A DNA stretch of 64,000 nt from Gentiana macrophylla (Eukaryota; Streptophyta; Magnoliopsida; Gentianales; Gentianaceae): positions 107,441,845 through 107,505,844 of the forward strand of contig CM047805.1 of the NCBI GenBank assembly GCA_026214975.1, read 5' to 3'. Shown here one piece after another: positions 45,169 through 57,480 of the stretch; position 1 is the first letter of the stretch, and the number at the start of each line of letters is the position of its first letter. The translations under genes were made by a program, and so were the position numbers. The notes below the pieces were generated by a model that was given only the letters and a program-made list of their open reading frames with translations, did no database searches and was not told where the DNA came from.

Positions 45169-46569
45169 TGTTGGTCCCAGAGAAGGGTAAAGCTATGGTC
45201 GGATGAGGGGGGAGGGGTGAATGACTATAGTGGAGTTTCAAAAACTTTTCTTATATTTAAAAGCTTTTGGGCAGCGGATAAGTCCCTTCTTAAAACGTTG
45301 TTTCAAAGTAGATTATGCAACCACAGATATATATTATGCAGTTAAGTAACGTGCTGAAAGTAAATAGACACAAAGGTTTATAGTGGTTCAGGGTGGTGTA
45401 ATCCCTTAATCCACTATTCTCCTGTGATGATTGGAAGAACTCACTATTGTTTTCATAGATAAAATAGTACGATTGTCCTTGACAACACAAGCTTCACAAT
45501 CTTCAAGACTATCACTCCCTGGCTTCAAAAGCTTTAGTGACTCAGTCTCTATCACTGCTCATTTGGAACAAATCTTTCAGCAGCTATCACAAAGGTTGCA
45601 ACTCCTTCTCAGATTCCTCAGATTCAATTGCCTCAGTTGATGTGAATTGAATCCATATACTTGTTGATCAATCTCACAGCTTGATTTGTCAATGAAGTTC
45701 TGATTCCTGAGTTGATCTCTAGATATTTCCTTTTAGCACAGATGAAGGCTTTTCACTTTGACAGAGGTTCTGCTTGTAAATTATCAAACTTAATCGTTCT
45801 CTTATGTATCTTTTCTTGTCTGTCAATGCCTTCTATTTATAGACTTGATAATCCTTGATTTGAATTTCCGTCCCTTGGCTATTTTAATGAGGGGAATAAT
45901 CCTTGATTTCATTCTTGATTCCCCCTTAATTATATTCTCCTTGATTTCAGTGATCAGATTTTTCTTCAAACGTTTATCAGAAAATCCGTCCTTGATTGAT
46001 CCCCGGTTGATTGTGCATTTAATGCTTGATCCTCTGTATCTTCTTCATACTTCAAAATTTGATCAAGTAAGGTTACTTGGCCGTTCCTTGAACAGTAAAG
46101 TGACTGTCTGACTTTTCCGTTTAGATCTTTCTTCACTGCTTTGTCTTCACTCAGCCGATAGTCAGTTCACTTTGCCGATTCACTGTTTTCTTCATTCTTT
46201 TAGGTTCAGGGGAATCTTTGTATTTCACTGATCCTTGATTTGTGTGAGTTCAGTCTACACCATATTTAAACATTAAGTTTTATCACTTGGAATGTAACTT
46301 GGACTTATCCAAGGTCATCACAGACTTCCTTGGTTATAAGTCAGACCATAATGTATTCATGCTTCTCTGTGGCTACTTGGCTGGGTACACTCTGCCGAAA
46401 ATCTGTTTTTACTCAGCCGTCCTACCAACTAGTGCAATACTTGTCTGACTTAACTTATACAACATGTCAGACTCTAAGTAAAGACTTATACATAGAATTC
46501 TAACTTATTTAAGGAATGCTATAACAGCTAGTATGGCCATCATCAAAACATAATAAAATGTTCCTAACA
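45169..46569 (-). repeat. 5' LTR of a truncated SIRE-like element
   Basis: 1401 bp, tgttggtcccagag to gttcctaaca, so TG...CA on the minus strand. Its primer-site side (45168 downward) has the same caatatcgg-type arrangement as the SIRE-like element at 59806: accaaca joined to ttggtatcggag on the minus strand. Only about 700 bp of internal sequence follow; the 3' LTR is missing. Confidence 0.75.
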
Positions 46570-47639
46570 CCAACTAAGTGAATGGAACATGTGAATAGGC
46601 AGCTTCATAGTGGATATGGATTCCGAGAAGTCAAATCTCTGAATTTCACACATGTTCAATGAACTTGGACTGAATGCTGGAAACTTTAGGCATTAAAACT
46701 TCACCGGAGAACCGGGTAGATTAAATCCCCAATTCATCTTCCTTTTACAGCACACTGAAGCTATGACCAATGCAAATTTCTTTTCATAACGATTGTATCT
46801 GCAAGTGAGCAAGAAATTAGTGCAAGATAAGAAACTTAAATGCAATTAAGGAAACAGAATCAGAGAATGATGGAACAAAATCACCGTTCTTTGATCGAAT
46901 CAGGGCCATCATGATTTTCACAAAGAAAAACATGGTTCCGTTGATTCGAATCAGTCTTCAATACTCAAATTAGCATAAAGATCTATTCTTTAGTAGCATA
47001 TCTGCAAGATATGGTAAGATTGAACAATATATGAATCATATTCAAGAAAGAGATGAGTAAGTAAGGAAGGACTTCACCTAAACTACATTTATCTGCAAAA
47101 ACATTTTGCAAATCAAGTATTCAATGTTCGATTTACACCAAAATAATAAGGAGAAGGGATTATGGGTGAGGATTATCAGGGATTCAAATAGTATGCAATT
47201 AATTCGAGAGGAAATGGGAAAGAATGGCTAAGGAGAGAAACACGATTAAGGTTTAGTGGATTGGGGCAACGGAAATGATTAGGGCAGCCGGGTTTTGAGG
47301 GTTTTGTTACGAGGAATCGGATCAAACCCATGTTAGATGAAATCTGGACGGGTAAATGGACTAAAAGGCACTCGGGCGAGGCTAGATAGAGTAAAAGGAC
47401 GGACTGGATCAATAAAAATTATCCGGCTTAAAAATGGAGTGGTCCAACAGCCAAATTAAATAATTAAATTATAAATTAATTAATTAACCAATAAATATGG
47501 CCAATTAAATTAATATATTACTTCTAATTAAATAATTTTAATTCTGCAAAAATACTAAACACAAATATGTCGCCATAAAATGTAAGTCAAAGACTTTATT
47601 CTTTAGTTAGAGTGACAAGAGATGATTTAATAAATTATA
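46570..47639. other. Unassigned non-coding sequence
   Basis: No gene or recognisable element. AT-rich, with repeated aattaatt between 47455 and 47530. Open stretches here lack any family signature. Confidence 0.4.
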
Positions 47640-48160
47640 ACATAGATTAAATTTTTAGGGGCCAAACTTGCCAAACCACCTATGGAGCCTAAGTAGACCC
47701 TACAACATGGGGATTCTACTTTGTTACATGACAGTACCACATAAAGATTATGGGTTGGTAAGCTAATCTACCTTACTTTCAACAAGCCAGACATTGCAGT
47801 TCAGCAGCAAAGTCAGTTTTGAAATACTCCATCTTAAAATGACATGAAGGATGCTTACAGGTTACTACGTATTTGAAGTCTAATCCAGAACAAGGCATCA
47901 TGTTTCCAGCAGTGAACAATCTTGTCTTAAAAGGCTTCACTGACGGTAACCAGGTTGGTTTTCCTGAAACCAGAAAATCGGTTTAAAGATACACGATGTT
48001 TTTGGAAGATGCTCCTATTTCTTAGAAAGTGAAAAAGCAGAAAACCATTGCAAGAAGCTGTGTGTTAACTTCAATGGCTAGTTTATATCCTATAAGATTT
48101 GAAGATTCCTATTCAATTTCCTACTTTGATGTTCTGTGATAGTTCCAGTGATATGCATAT
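47640..48160 (+). pseudogene. copia reverse transcriptase-RNase H remnant, first part
   Basis: Plus-strand copia fragment: GKLIYLTFNKPDIAVQQQSQF, TTYLKSNPEQGIMF, LKGFTDGNQVGFPETRKS and KVKKQKTIARSC are the connection and RNase H regions, with stops and frame changes. It ends CDSSSDMH at 48160, the insertion point of the SIRE-like element, and resumes at 61433 in frame. The catat at 48156-48160 is the duplicated target. Confidence 0.8.
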
Positions 48161-49788
48161 TGTTGGTCCCTTGAAAAGGCTTTGGTTAAGTTTAGAGGGG
48201 GTTGAATAAACTTAACACGTAATAACATTTTGGAGTTTAATTGATCAACTGATCTTATAGTCTGTTGACTCTATGGTCTGCAGAGTCTGTTGCCGCGAAT
48301 ATTGATTAAGCTTTTTTACTTGTCGTTAAAAGACAATTCCAAGTATTACATACTCAACAGTGAACTATGTGTTAATTCAGTACCTAGTTCATCAGATTGA
48401 TTTTGATATACATGTAGTAAATATAAACGCAGACAGTAAATGCGGTAAGTAAAGTAAAGCAAGATTTATAGTTGTTCCAAATGGTGTAATCCTGTCAGTC
48501 CACTCTTCTTCTATGATGTTGGAGGAAATTCACTAGTCTCTTGAGGTTGCAGTATCAAAATCCATAAACTGTTGGTCCTTGACCAATAACTATGGCTTCA
48601 CACACTGAATACTAAGAGCATGTATGATTGCTACTCCTAAGTACTCCATTTGTCCTTGAGGGGTAGGATTGCCTCTTCACCAGCTCCACCACAAAAAAAA
48701 ACAGTTTTTGACACTCAGCAGTGCTTCTCTATCTTCAGGTTTCTTTGATAAACAAAAGGGTTTAAATCAAGAAAGTGATTAAACTTTGACAAGCTTTTGA
48801 TCATGATGGAAAGATCAGCAGCCCAGGTTCCAGGTGTGTATACGTGATGATACTTGAATACAAGAACCCTTGATGAATTTCTGGATCAGTATGTAAGCTC
48901 AGGTCAGCAGGGTGTAATGCTCATGATTGCTTGTAAGTTCGGTGTAGATTCGGGTCTCGAATGTCCTATATTTATAGGTGAAAATCCAGTGCTTGAATTT
49001 GAATTTCAAATCTGACCGTTATTGGATTTTCTGATAATTCCCTGAAATTCCCTCTGCCATACTCTGTGTCGATGTGTCAGTGTCCTTCTGGCAGATAGTC
49101 TGCCAACTAATGACTTCATTCCATTTGATTTGGCTCTAAATTCTTTGTAACGTCTTTTTAATCTCCACCATTGATTGAGTAATTAATCCAATGCTTGATA
49201 TCCATCCATATCAATTTAATCTTCCAAAATAATCCTTGGAACGGATTAATTTAATGTATACTCATCTGATGTCTGGATCATGTGTTTGCTGAGATATACA
49301 CTGGTTAGCTGACTTCTGGTCTGCTGTGTTTTGAAAGAACACTTAGCTGACTGCTTCTCATCTAACTTTTAATTTTCAAGTAAGAGTACACCATTTTAAA
49401 CATAACCAAGTCCCATTCATCACATGTCCTTTTTTGGGAACTTAGACCTTCATTACAAGGTATATGTGATCTGTTTAGCCATCACAGACTTACCTAAATT
49501 TTGATCCGATATCCTTGGCTTTTAAGTCTTCATTACTAAGTTTGAGCCCTTAGCCTTCAACCTTCAATACTGAGTTTAAACCCTCAGCCTTCAGTCTTCA
49601 ATAGGTCCTAGACACTATACTAAAACCTAGTCTAGATACTCAGCAGACCTCTTTACAGTGCTATTTTAATCAAACCTATACTAAGATCAAACTCTGATCA
49701 ACCTATACATGTATTCTAGACATCTTTTTACCTTTGCCCTATGACAGCTAGTCTGGTACTCATCATTAAAACTAAATCATACCTAACA
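48161..49788 (-). repeat. 3' LTR of the SIRE-like element
   Basis: 1628 bp, tgttggtccctt to catacctaaca. Aligns over its whole length with 59806-61427. Rich in cagctga and tctgctga-type short repeats. Confidence 0.9.
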
Positions 49789-49806
49789 ATTTCCCCATTT
49801 TTAGTG
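49789..49806 (-). promoter_or_regulatory. Polypurine tract of the SIRE-like element
   Basis: Minus strand aaaaatggggaaat next to the 3' LTR, the expected plus-strand primer. Confidence 0.75.
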
Positions 49807-49999
49807 ATGATGCCAATACCCTCCTTACAACAAAGCAGAAAGACAAAACAATAAAAACAGAACTAATTTTCATTCATATATATCATTGTGGGTCAAACTT
49901 GTTCAAAAGATTATTACAACTCCTTCAGCATAAAATAAAATTCTTTGGGGTATGCTGAATTAGTGTCTTTCTTGATCTCTCTTCTATTGTTATTCTATG

Positions 50000-52900
50000 A
50001 TTTCTCTATTCATGTCTATCATCTACTAATTTTCAATTATTGAGAAATGAATCCAAGTGTGTATCCTCTTCCACCAATCTCAAGCTTCAACAACAGTCAT
50101 TTGAATGCCTTGGAAAGTAAAAGCTCATCTCATATACATCTCCTTGAATTCATCTAGAGAGTCTTTTGCTGACAATCCTCTTTGCCTTTGTTCAGCAGTC
50201 TGTCTTCTTCTAGTGCCTCTTCCTGTGCCTCTTGTGGATCTCATAGATCTGAACCTTATTTCCCATAGTCTTAACCCTAAAAAAGACTTCAAACCTTCCA
50301 TAAAAGTCATATCTCTATAGGGTTTCCTCCTCTCATTATGTACCTTGGCAAACTCCTTTAACAGATCATTATTTAGTTCAACTCTTCCAGGTACAAGAGT
50401 CCTTAGAGCATTGATTTCGGTCTCACATCTCTTCTTGTGATAAACCCTTGCAGCTTATTTTGCTTTTGCTGTCTGTGCCTCTTCACCCTTATTGACATCA
50501 TCAATAAAACGGTGCAGCACGGACATAACTCCTTCTTGAGCATATACTAGATTATTCAGCTATACCTCCATAATTTCTGTTCTAGTGTCAACTAAAGTTA
50601 TCCATGTAGGGTCCATTCCAGGAGGTTCAATCTCTCCAAAACTTAGGATCTGCAGATGTGGTTAGCTGAGGTTGAGTATCTTTACTCAACTGATCAATCT
50701 TCTTGTTAAGAAGCATCAAAGGAGTCCTTAGCATACTTATACATGACTTTTGTTATGTTTGACATCTTTGTAAGATCATCATGTATGTCCTTAACTCTGA
50801 ACTGTAGATTTGTAAGATTGGATGCATTGGACTCAGCAGTCCTTCCTCTATTTTCAACCAGATTAACCAAATCTTCAAATCTTTGTTCACTAGCCCTAAG
50901 CTGAGTGATGACTTCTCTTACAACTCTTACTTCAGCAGCTATAAAAGCGGGGATATATGATGTTTCACCTCTTATATCAACATTTTCTTCAGTTCTTTCT
51001 CCATCTTCAGGTCATGGTTGTCTGACAACAATGGCAAGGTTTCTATCCCACTCAAAGTGTTGTAAAATGTCATGATCCATACCATTATCATCATCAGCAA
51101 CTTGTTGTGCCTTCTCATTATCATCATTAGCAACTTGTTGTTCCTTCTTCAAGATCATTACCAAGAGGTTCTTCATCGGCAGCAGGGGCACCTCCTGCCC
51201 TAGTTCCAGCCTTTGTTTAGTAGTTGTCTGATTCTCAGCCTGCTGAACCTCTAGTTCCGAACATTGTTCAACTTCTGTTTGTAACACATCCTGTTGAAAA
51301 ACCTCTTCTAGAGAAACATGAACTTGAGTAGGTGCAGGAATTTCAGATCCAAGGGCTCTTTGTTGCGCTTCCTATGGTATCAAGGGAGTTACCAAACTTG
51401 GCTCAATTAGTGTATCAGGAATTACAACTATTGCAATAGGTAGTCTAGCAGGTGCAACTACACCTAATTGACCAACATGGCCTTTAGTAATGGCAGGGAA
51501 CACTACCCTATTTTCTTCCAGAACTGCTCATTGATCAGCAATAACTTCCAAATTGATAGCCGTATTAGCCAAGGTTCCATCTAAGTAAATTCTGTCTTGA
51601 AATTGAACAGACTCTTCTGATACAACATCTATCTTTTCATTTCTTGCTACTTCATCAGAATCATCCAAAGAAACACCACCCATAATTGTTGTGTTTTCAT
51701 GTTCCGCCTCTAAACTAATAGCAAAGACATTCAGCAACTCATCTTCATAAACGTTTCATTATCAGCAGTTTCAATGGTTTCTGCAGCCTGCTGGCTTTCA
51801 GTTGATTGTTTAGGGTCTTCAACAGGTTGTTCTTTCTAAGTCTCATCAGACTTGTCTTTCCCAGACTCTACCGTGCTTTCTTTTACAACACCACTTGTTT
51901 CTCCTGGGTGCTTAGGATGATCATCATCAGAATCAGATGATGAATCATTAGTATCACCAAATTGCTTGTATTTGGGATTTTGAATAAGATTTTCCCTTCC
52001 TTTCTACCTTCAGCAATAAGTTCAATAATTATGACTTGTAGTTCTAAAGTGTCAATCAATCCCATTAAATTTTAAACTTCAAAGGTATCAAAAACACATT
52101 CTTCAAAGCTTGTCATGGGTTCTGTTGTAGGCTCTTGTTTTCTATAAAACCAAACATCCATTGAAAGTAACCTAGAATTTTCTTGAAGTCTGGATCTACC
52201 TTCTCTTTCCTTGGTCCCCTGACATAGGGCATTGTAGGCTTTCTTGCTGCATGTTGGGGCACTTCAGACTGTCCTCCAAAAGTTTCAACCAAATAAGACA
52301 ATGTTTCCTTAGCAGTGTGAAAGTTGCCAGTTGTTTGTTTAGCTGACTGAGGAACATTAGTATCAACCACATCCATCTGTTGAATACATACTCCTCCCTG
52401 TATTCTATCATCCTCACCAGGGGTTTGTGCAACATCTGCAACCTTCTCAGCAGCCTCTTGTTCATGTTCTTCTTCTTTTGCTTCTCTTTGCTCTTCTAAG
52501 GTTCCCAAAACCTTCCCTCTTCCATGCTTGACCCTCTTCTTAAAAACTTGCTTAACTTTTTTCCTTGGCATTCTAGAGGTTTCAAATAGTGCTCTTTCAA
52601 GAGCCTCATTACTTACATATTTCCTTTTTCTTGAATCACGTTCATCCACTGATTTCGATTGTTTAGTGAATTCTTTAGCAACTGCTGATTTCACAGTCTC
52701 AACAGGTGCAGAAGAGTCTGCTGATAGTGCATTTTCAGCATGTTTATCAGCAGCTTGTTGATCCAATCATCTTTTCGTTCTTCTTTCAGTTGCCAACTAT
52801 TCATCCACATTCATTTCTAGTACATCATCCAAACCACTGATAGGTGAATTTACTTCTGGCTTGTATTTTGAGGGATTTATGGGTTGTAGATCAACATCTT

Positions 52901-53605
52901 CAATATGGAGATGATTTAATACGCATTAAGCCATCTAGGCTTATGGTTTCTTGTTACTAAAAAGCCCACTACAAATCGTCTTAATAGATTTATTTTCTTT
53001 CCTCTTCTGCACTTCTGCCTTTCTCTCTTCTCACATCACCTTCTTCATGTAATGTACATAGAAACCAACCCAGTCAAATCGCATCGGTCTTGCAATGATT
53101 ATCATTAGATCAATCTTAGGTCTTGATAGAAAATCATAACTTGTGGATAAACCAAGTATATTCTTAGCAATGTACTTGCTTAGCTGCCCATATTCGAGAT
53201 TGATATGCTTGACCTTGATATTGACTGGTGCTACTTCTTTTGGATCGGTCTTGTTTTCTTCAACAAAACCCAACCTGTCAAGATGCATGTCTTCTGGGTT
53301 TCTGTTGGATTCAGATGCTTCATCAAAACCAAAAATTTCCCTTAATATTTACGATAAAACACTAAGCCTATGATCATTGACGGTTGTGTATAACTCTTCT
53401 ATTTCATGATAAATCTCCATATTTAGCCAGAACTCACAAACATTTTAGTAAGAAATAGTGTCTAGCCTAATGTTCAAGGCATTCTCTAATCCTTTGTAAT
53501 GTCAGATTCTTCTTCCAATGACCTTTGCCAACACTGATTGGCCACATTCCTTGACAAAACTTCTAACAAATTGGCTAACTCAATGAACACATCATCGTCG
53601 GACAT
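50000..53605 (-). pseudogene. SIRE-like envelope-position frame, broken
   Basis: Starts near 53605 on the minus strand (MSDDDVFIELANLLEVL). A conserved-looking block follows: HINLEYGQLSKYIAKNILGL, PMRFDWVGFYVHYMKK (53288-53031). A 217-codon open stretch (52766-52113) is rich in Lys, Glu and Ala and ends PDFKKILGYFQWMFGF. Acidic regions follow, and near the end (about 51000-50740) ITQLRASEQRFEDLVNLVEN and related heptads predict a coiled coil. Many stops and frame changes are present. The layout agrees with the extra frame of SIRE elements, which has been called envelope-like. I see no clear signal peptide or membrane segment. Confidence 0.65.
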
Positions 53606-54279
53606 TATGAAACTTGATTTTTTTGAAAGAAAAGAGATGAGTATTTACTAAAGTGTATGCAAATGCTTGAGTGTATTTAGGAGAATGTATGAGGATATTC
53701 TCTGTAAAACTTTGTTATATAGGCAAAGTTGTATCCATGCACGTACTATTGCATTTGCACCATCCAAATGCATGAAACCGTACCATCCAATTAGTTTTCA
53801 CCAAGTGTCCCACTACATAACCCCACTACTTGCAAGAAATGGTTTTGTCCTTGTAACTGTTGTAATAAAGATAAGGTTCATTTGTCGACTTTCATTAAAA
53901 TTTGACTTCATTAGCAGATTGAAGTCTTCAACAGACTTTTAAAGTGACTCTATTGAGTTGCTTCAGTAGGGTGAGAGTCTGCTGAATGACAAAAAACATA
54001 GCTAACCACCAAAATTTTCATATAGTTGTTTCAAACTTGAATTGTCCAACTGATAATACATGATGGAGTTTAATACCAATGACTTATTTGCCAAGTGAGC
54101 TCACCAAACATGGAAAAGACCCACCCAATTGGAAACTTCATTTGCTCAGTTGACCGATCAAAAAGAGAGAGCATTTAGGAATTGTTGATACCAATGACTA
54201 ATCTGCTAAGTGAGCGCACCCATCAGGGAAAAGACTAGTCCCCTTGGTGAATTCCATTGTTCTGCTGACCATCAGCTGG

Positions 54280-55837
54280 TCAGCAAACATTGAGAATGCC
54301 AAGTTCAGTTCTTAACTTAGCAAACCTTTCATTATCCAGAGGTTTTGTAAATAGATCTGCTAGTTGATCTTCATTGGATATATAAAGAACCGAAACATCC
54401 TTCTTTTGAACATTATCTCTTATAAAATGATGTCTCATGTCAATGTGTTTGGTTCTTGAGAGCAAAACAAGATTTTTTGTTATAGCAATTGCACTTATAT
54501 TGTCACACATTACGAGAATTTCTCTTTCTTCAATCCCATAATCTTTTAACTGTTGTCTTAGCCACAAAACTTGTGCACATCAACTTCCAGTAGCTATGTA
54601 CTCTACTTCAGCAGTGGAAGTTGATATAGAATTGTGCTTCTTGTTGAACCAAGAAAGAAGTCTATTACCCATCATCTGAAATGTTCCTGTGTTGCTTGAT
54701 CTGTCAATCTTGCATCCAGCATAATTAGAATCTGAGTAGGATATAATTTATAGGCTTCCTTCTTTGCAATACCATATACATACTCCCAAAGTCTCTTTTA
54801 GATACTTGAGTATCCTTTTTACAGCAGCTAAGTGACTTTCTCTTGGTTTTGATTGAAATCTTTCACAAACACCAATTGTAAATGATATATCAGGTCTGCT
54901 GACAGTAAGATACAGCGTACTGCCGTCCATCATTATTTCATATAAAGTCTGATCAATATCTTTACCTTCTTTATCTTCATCCAATCTGGTGCTAGTACTA
55001 ATAGGAGTTAAAATATTTGTGCTATTTTCCATACCAAATTTATTTAACAACTCTCTGGTGTATTTTGTTTGATAAATAAATATCCCATCTTTAGTTTGCT
55101 TCACTTGTAATCCCAGAAAATAGTTCACCTCACCCATCATTCTCATATGGAACTTGATTTTCATGAGATTGGCAAACTTTTCACAAAGCATCTCATTTTT
55201 AAAACCAAAGATAATGTCATCTACATATATTTGTACCAGCGGGGTCTTGTTGCCTTCATTGATTCTGAAAAGAGTCTTGTCAATGGTTCCTTTCGTGAGT
55301 CCATTGTTTACCAAGAATTGAGATAGAGTATCATACCAAGCTCTCGGTGCCCGTTTCAAGCCATAAAGTGCTTTGTTAAGTCTGTACACTTTATATTTTG
55401 ATCTTCAACCTAAAATCCAGGAGGCTTCTATACATACACCTCCTCTTCCAGGATGCCATTTAGAAATGACATTTTGACATCCATCTGGTAAACTTTGAAG
55501 TTTTTTTGTGTGCAGCATACACCAAGAACAATCTTATAGCTTCCAATCTTCCAACTGGGGCATATGTCTCATTAAAATCTATTCCTTCATCTTGTGAAGA
55601 GTCATTTGCAACTAGTCTGACCTTATTTCTAACAATGGTACCAGATTCATCCAACTTGTTTCGGTAAGCCCATTTTGTACCAATGATGTTTGCAGGATCT
55701 GGCCTTTCAACTAGTTCCCAAACTTGGTTTCTTTCAAACTCATTAAGTTCTTGTTGCATAGAAATTATCCAGTCCTGGTCAGCAATTGGTTCTTCAGTAA
55801 CTTTAGGTTCCATCTGAGATAGAAAATAAGTGAACAT
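54280..55837 (-). pseudogene. SIRE-like reverse transcriptase and RNase H
   Basis: Minus strand. 55837-55460: [35 protein letters not shown] and [16 protein letters not shown]. After a frameshift, 55389-54748: YRLNKALYGLKRAPRAWYD, the active site YVDDIIFG, VNYFLGLQVKQ and SRPDISFTIGVC. The RNase H follows with further breaks: 54567-54280 carries VMCDNISAIAITKN, RTKHIDMRHHFIRD and QLADLFTKPLD. Copia signatures throughout. At least two frameshifts make it non-functional. Confidence 0.9.
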
Positions 55838-57480
55838 TGCCTCTAGTTGACTTATAGTCTTGACACCTTGCTATACATCACCAATTACTTGTTCAGCAGG
55901 GTGATCTTTTAAACATTGTAAATCATTGTTTTCTTGATTTATTTGAACTTGTTCCACTAGAGGATCTGCCACGGGTTCAATAGAGGGATCAATTAGCCCT
56001 TCAACAGGTTCTATAGCTGTATCAGCAAGGGATTCAGTAAGGGCAACATTAGGTCTAGCTTCACATTTTGAATCAGAAACTCTTATATCACTTACCTTTC
56101 TTAGAATATCCACATACTCAGGCTCATTGATTTCCAGATTCACAACAGGTTATGGAACTTCCTTATCTTGAATTCCAGTAAAGTTTGGTTCCTCAAACAC
56201 AACATTAATGGATTTTTCATGTTTGAGTGTTCTATTGTTCAGCACCCTGAAAGCTTTGCTAACTAAAGAGTATCCCAAGAATATGTCTTCATCAAATTTT
56301 GGTTGAAAATTCTTCAACTGCTCCTTATGATTTAGGATAAAACACTTGCTTCTAAATGGATGAAAATAGGATATGTTTGGCTTTCTTCCATTCCAAACTT
56401 CATACGGTGTTTTCTCCAGATTTCTATTTATTGAAGTTCTGTTCTGTGTATAACAAGCCTTATTGATAGCTCCAGCCCAATACCTTTTTGGTAACTTTGC
56501 TTCATAGATCATTGTTCTACCCGCTTCCTTCAAAGTCCTATTTCTTCTTTCAGCAACACCATTTTGCTGAGAGGTTCCAGTAGCTGCTAGTTGATATAGC
56601 ACACCAATTTGTTTATAGTATTCTATGATGACTTTCTTTAGGAACTCAGTACCCTTGTCTGATCTAACCTGTAATACTGAAACATTTTTCTCATTCTGTA
56701 ACCTCTTTAAAAGTTAGGGCAACTTTTGTAAAGTACCACTTTTCTTATTCATGAAAATTACCCAAGTGTATCTTGAATAATAATCCACAACTACCAAAGT
56801 ATACTTCTTTCCACTAATACTTGTTGGTGTCACTGGTCCAAAAAGATCCATATGCATCAGCTCCAAAACACTTTTAGTAGACTGCTAAGTCTTGGTCCTG
56901 AAACTTGCTTTTATCTGTTTCCCTTGTTGACAAGCATCATATATGCCATCCTTCTTATATGTGATTTCAGGTAATCCAACCACCAGCTTCTTCATGAATT
57001 ACAGATTGATATCATCAAAGTTCAGATGACTGAGCCTTTTGTGCCATAGGAGTTGAGTTCTATTTTTGTATGTACATTGAGACAGGTTTCTGGAACAACA
57101 GTAGTCCAGTCTACAATGTACATATTTTGTTGTCTTCTTCCAGCTAGTACCACTTGATGTGCCATCTCACTTAAGACAATACAATGATCTTTGTCATAAC
57201 TGACTCTATAACAAATGTCATAAAACTGACTTGTGCTCAGTAGGTTGTACTCCAGTCCTTCAACATAAGCAACATTCTTGATTGTAAGACCATTTTTCAC
57301 CAGTATTCCATATCCTCTTGTGTATCCAGGTTTGTCCTTGTTTCCAAAGTTGACATTTGGTCCATGCTTGGCAACAAAATCCACTAAACAGAGCTTTCTT
57401 TTGTCATGTGTCTGGAACATCCACTTTCAAAGTACCAGACACCCTACAAAACAAATTCAATGTGTTTTAGGTACCAAACC
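55838..57480 (-). pseudogene. SIRE-like protease and integrase
   Basis: Minus strand. The protease site reads WYFESGCSRHMT (about 57395-57460), with Glu where copia proteases have the catalytic Asp of DSG, followed by a frame change. The open piece 57420-57022 covers the region between protease and integrase (GYGILVKNGLTIKNVAYVEG, LEYNLLSTSQFYD). The integrase core lies at about 57000-56450: ELMHMDLFGP, VDYYSRYTWV, VRSDKGTEF and ATGTSQQNGVAERRNRTLK supply D, D and E. 56602-56150 continues to the integrase C-terminus. From 56143 to 55871 an acidic linker leads to reverse transcriptase. Several stops are present. Confidence 0.87.

Noticed and set aside
44827..45241. Open frames encoding long Tyr-Ile runs
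   Set aside because: They are translations of the (TA)n microsatellite; only the flanking gag segment is meaningful.
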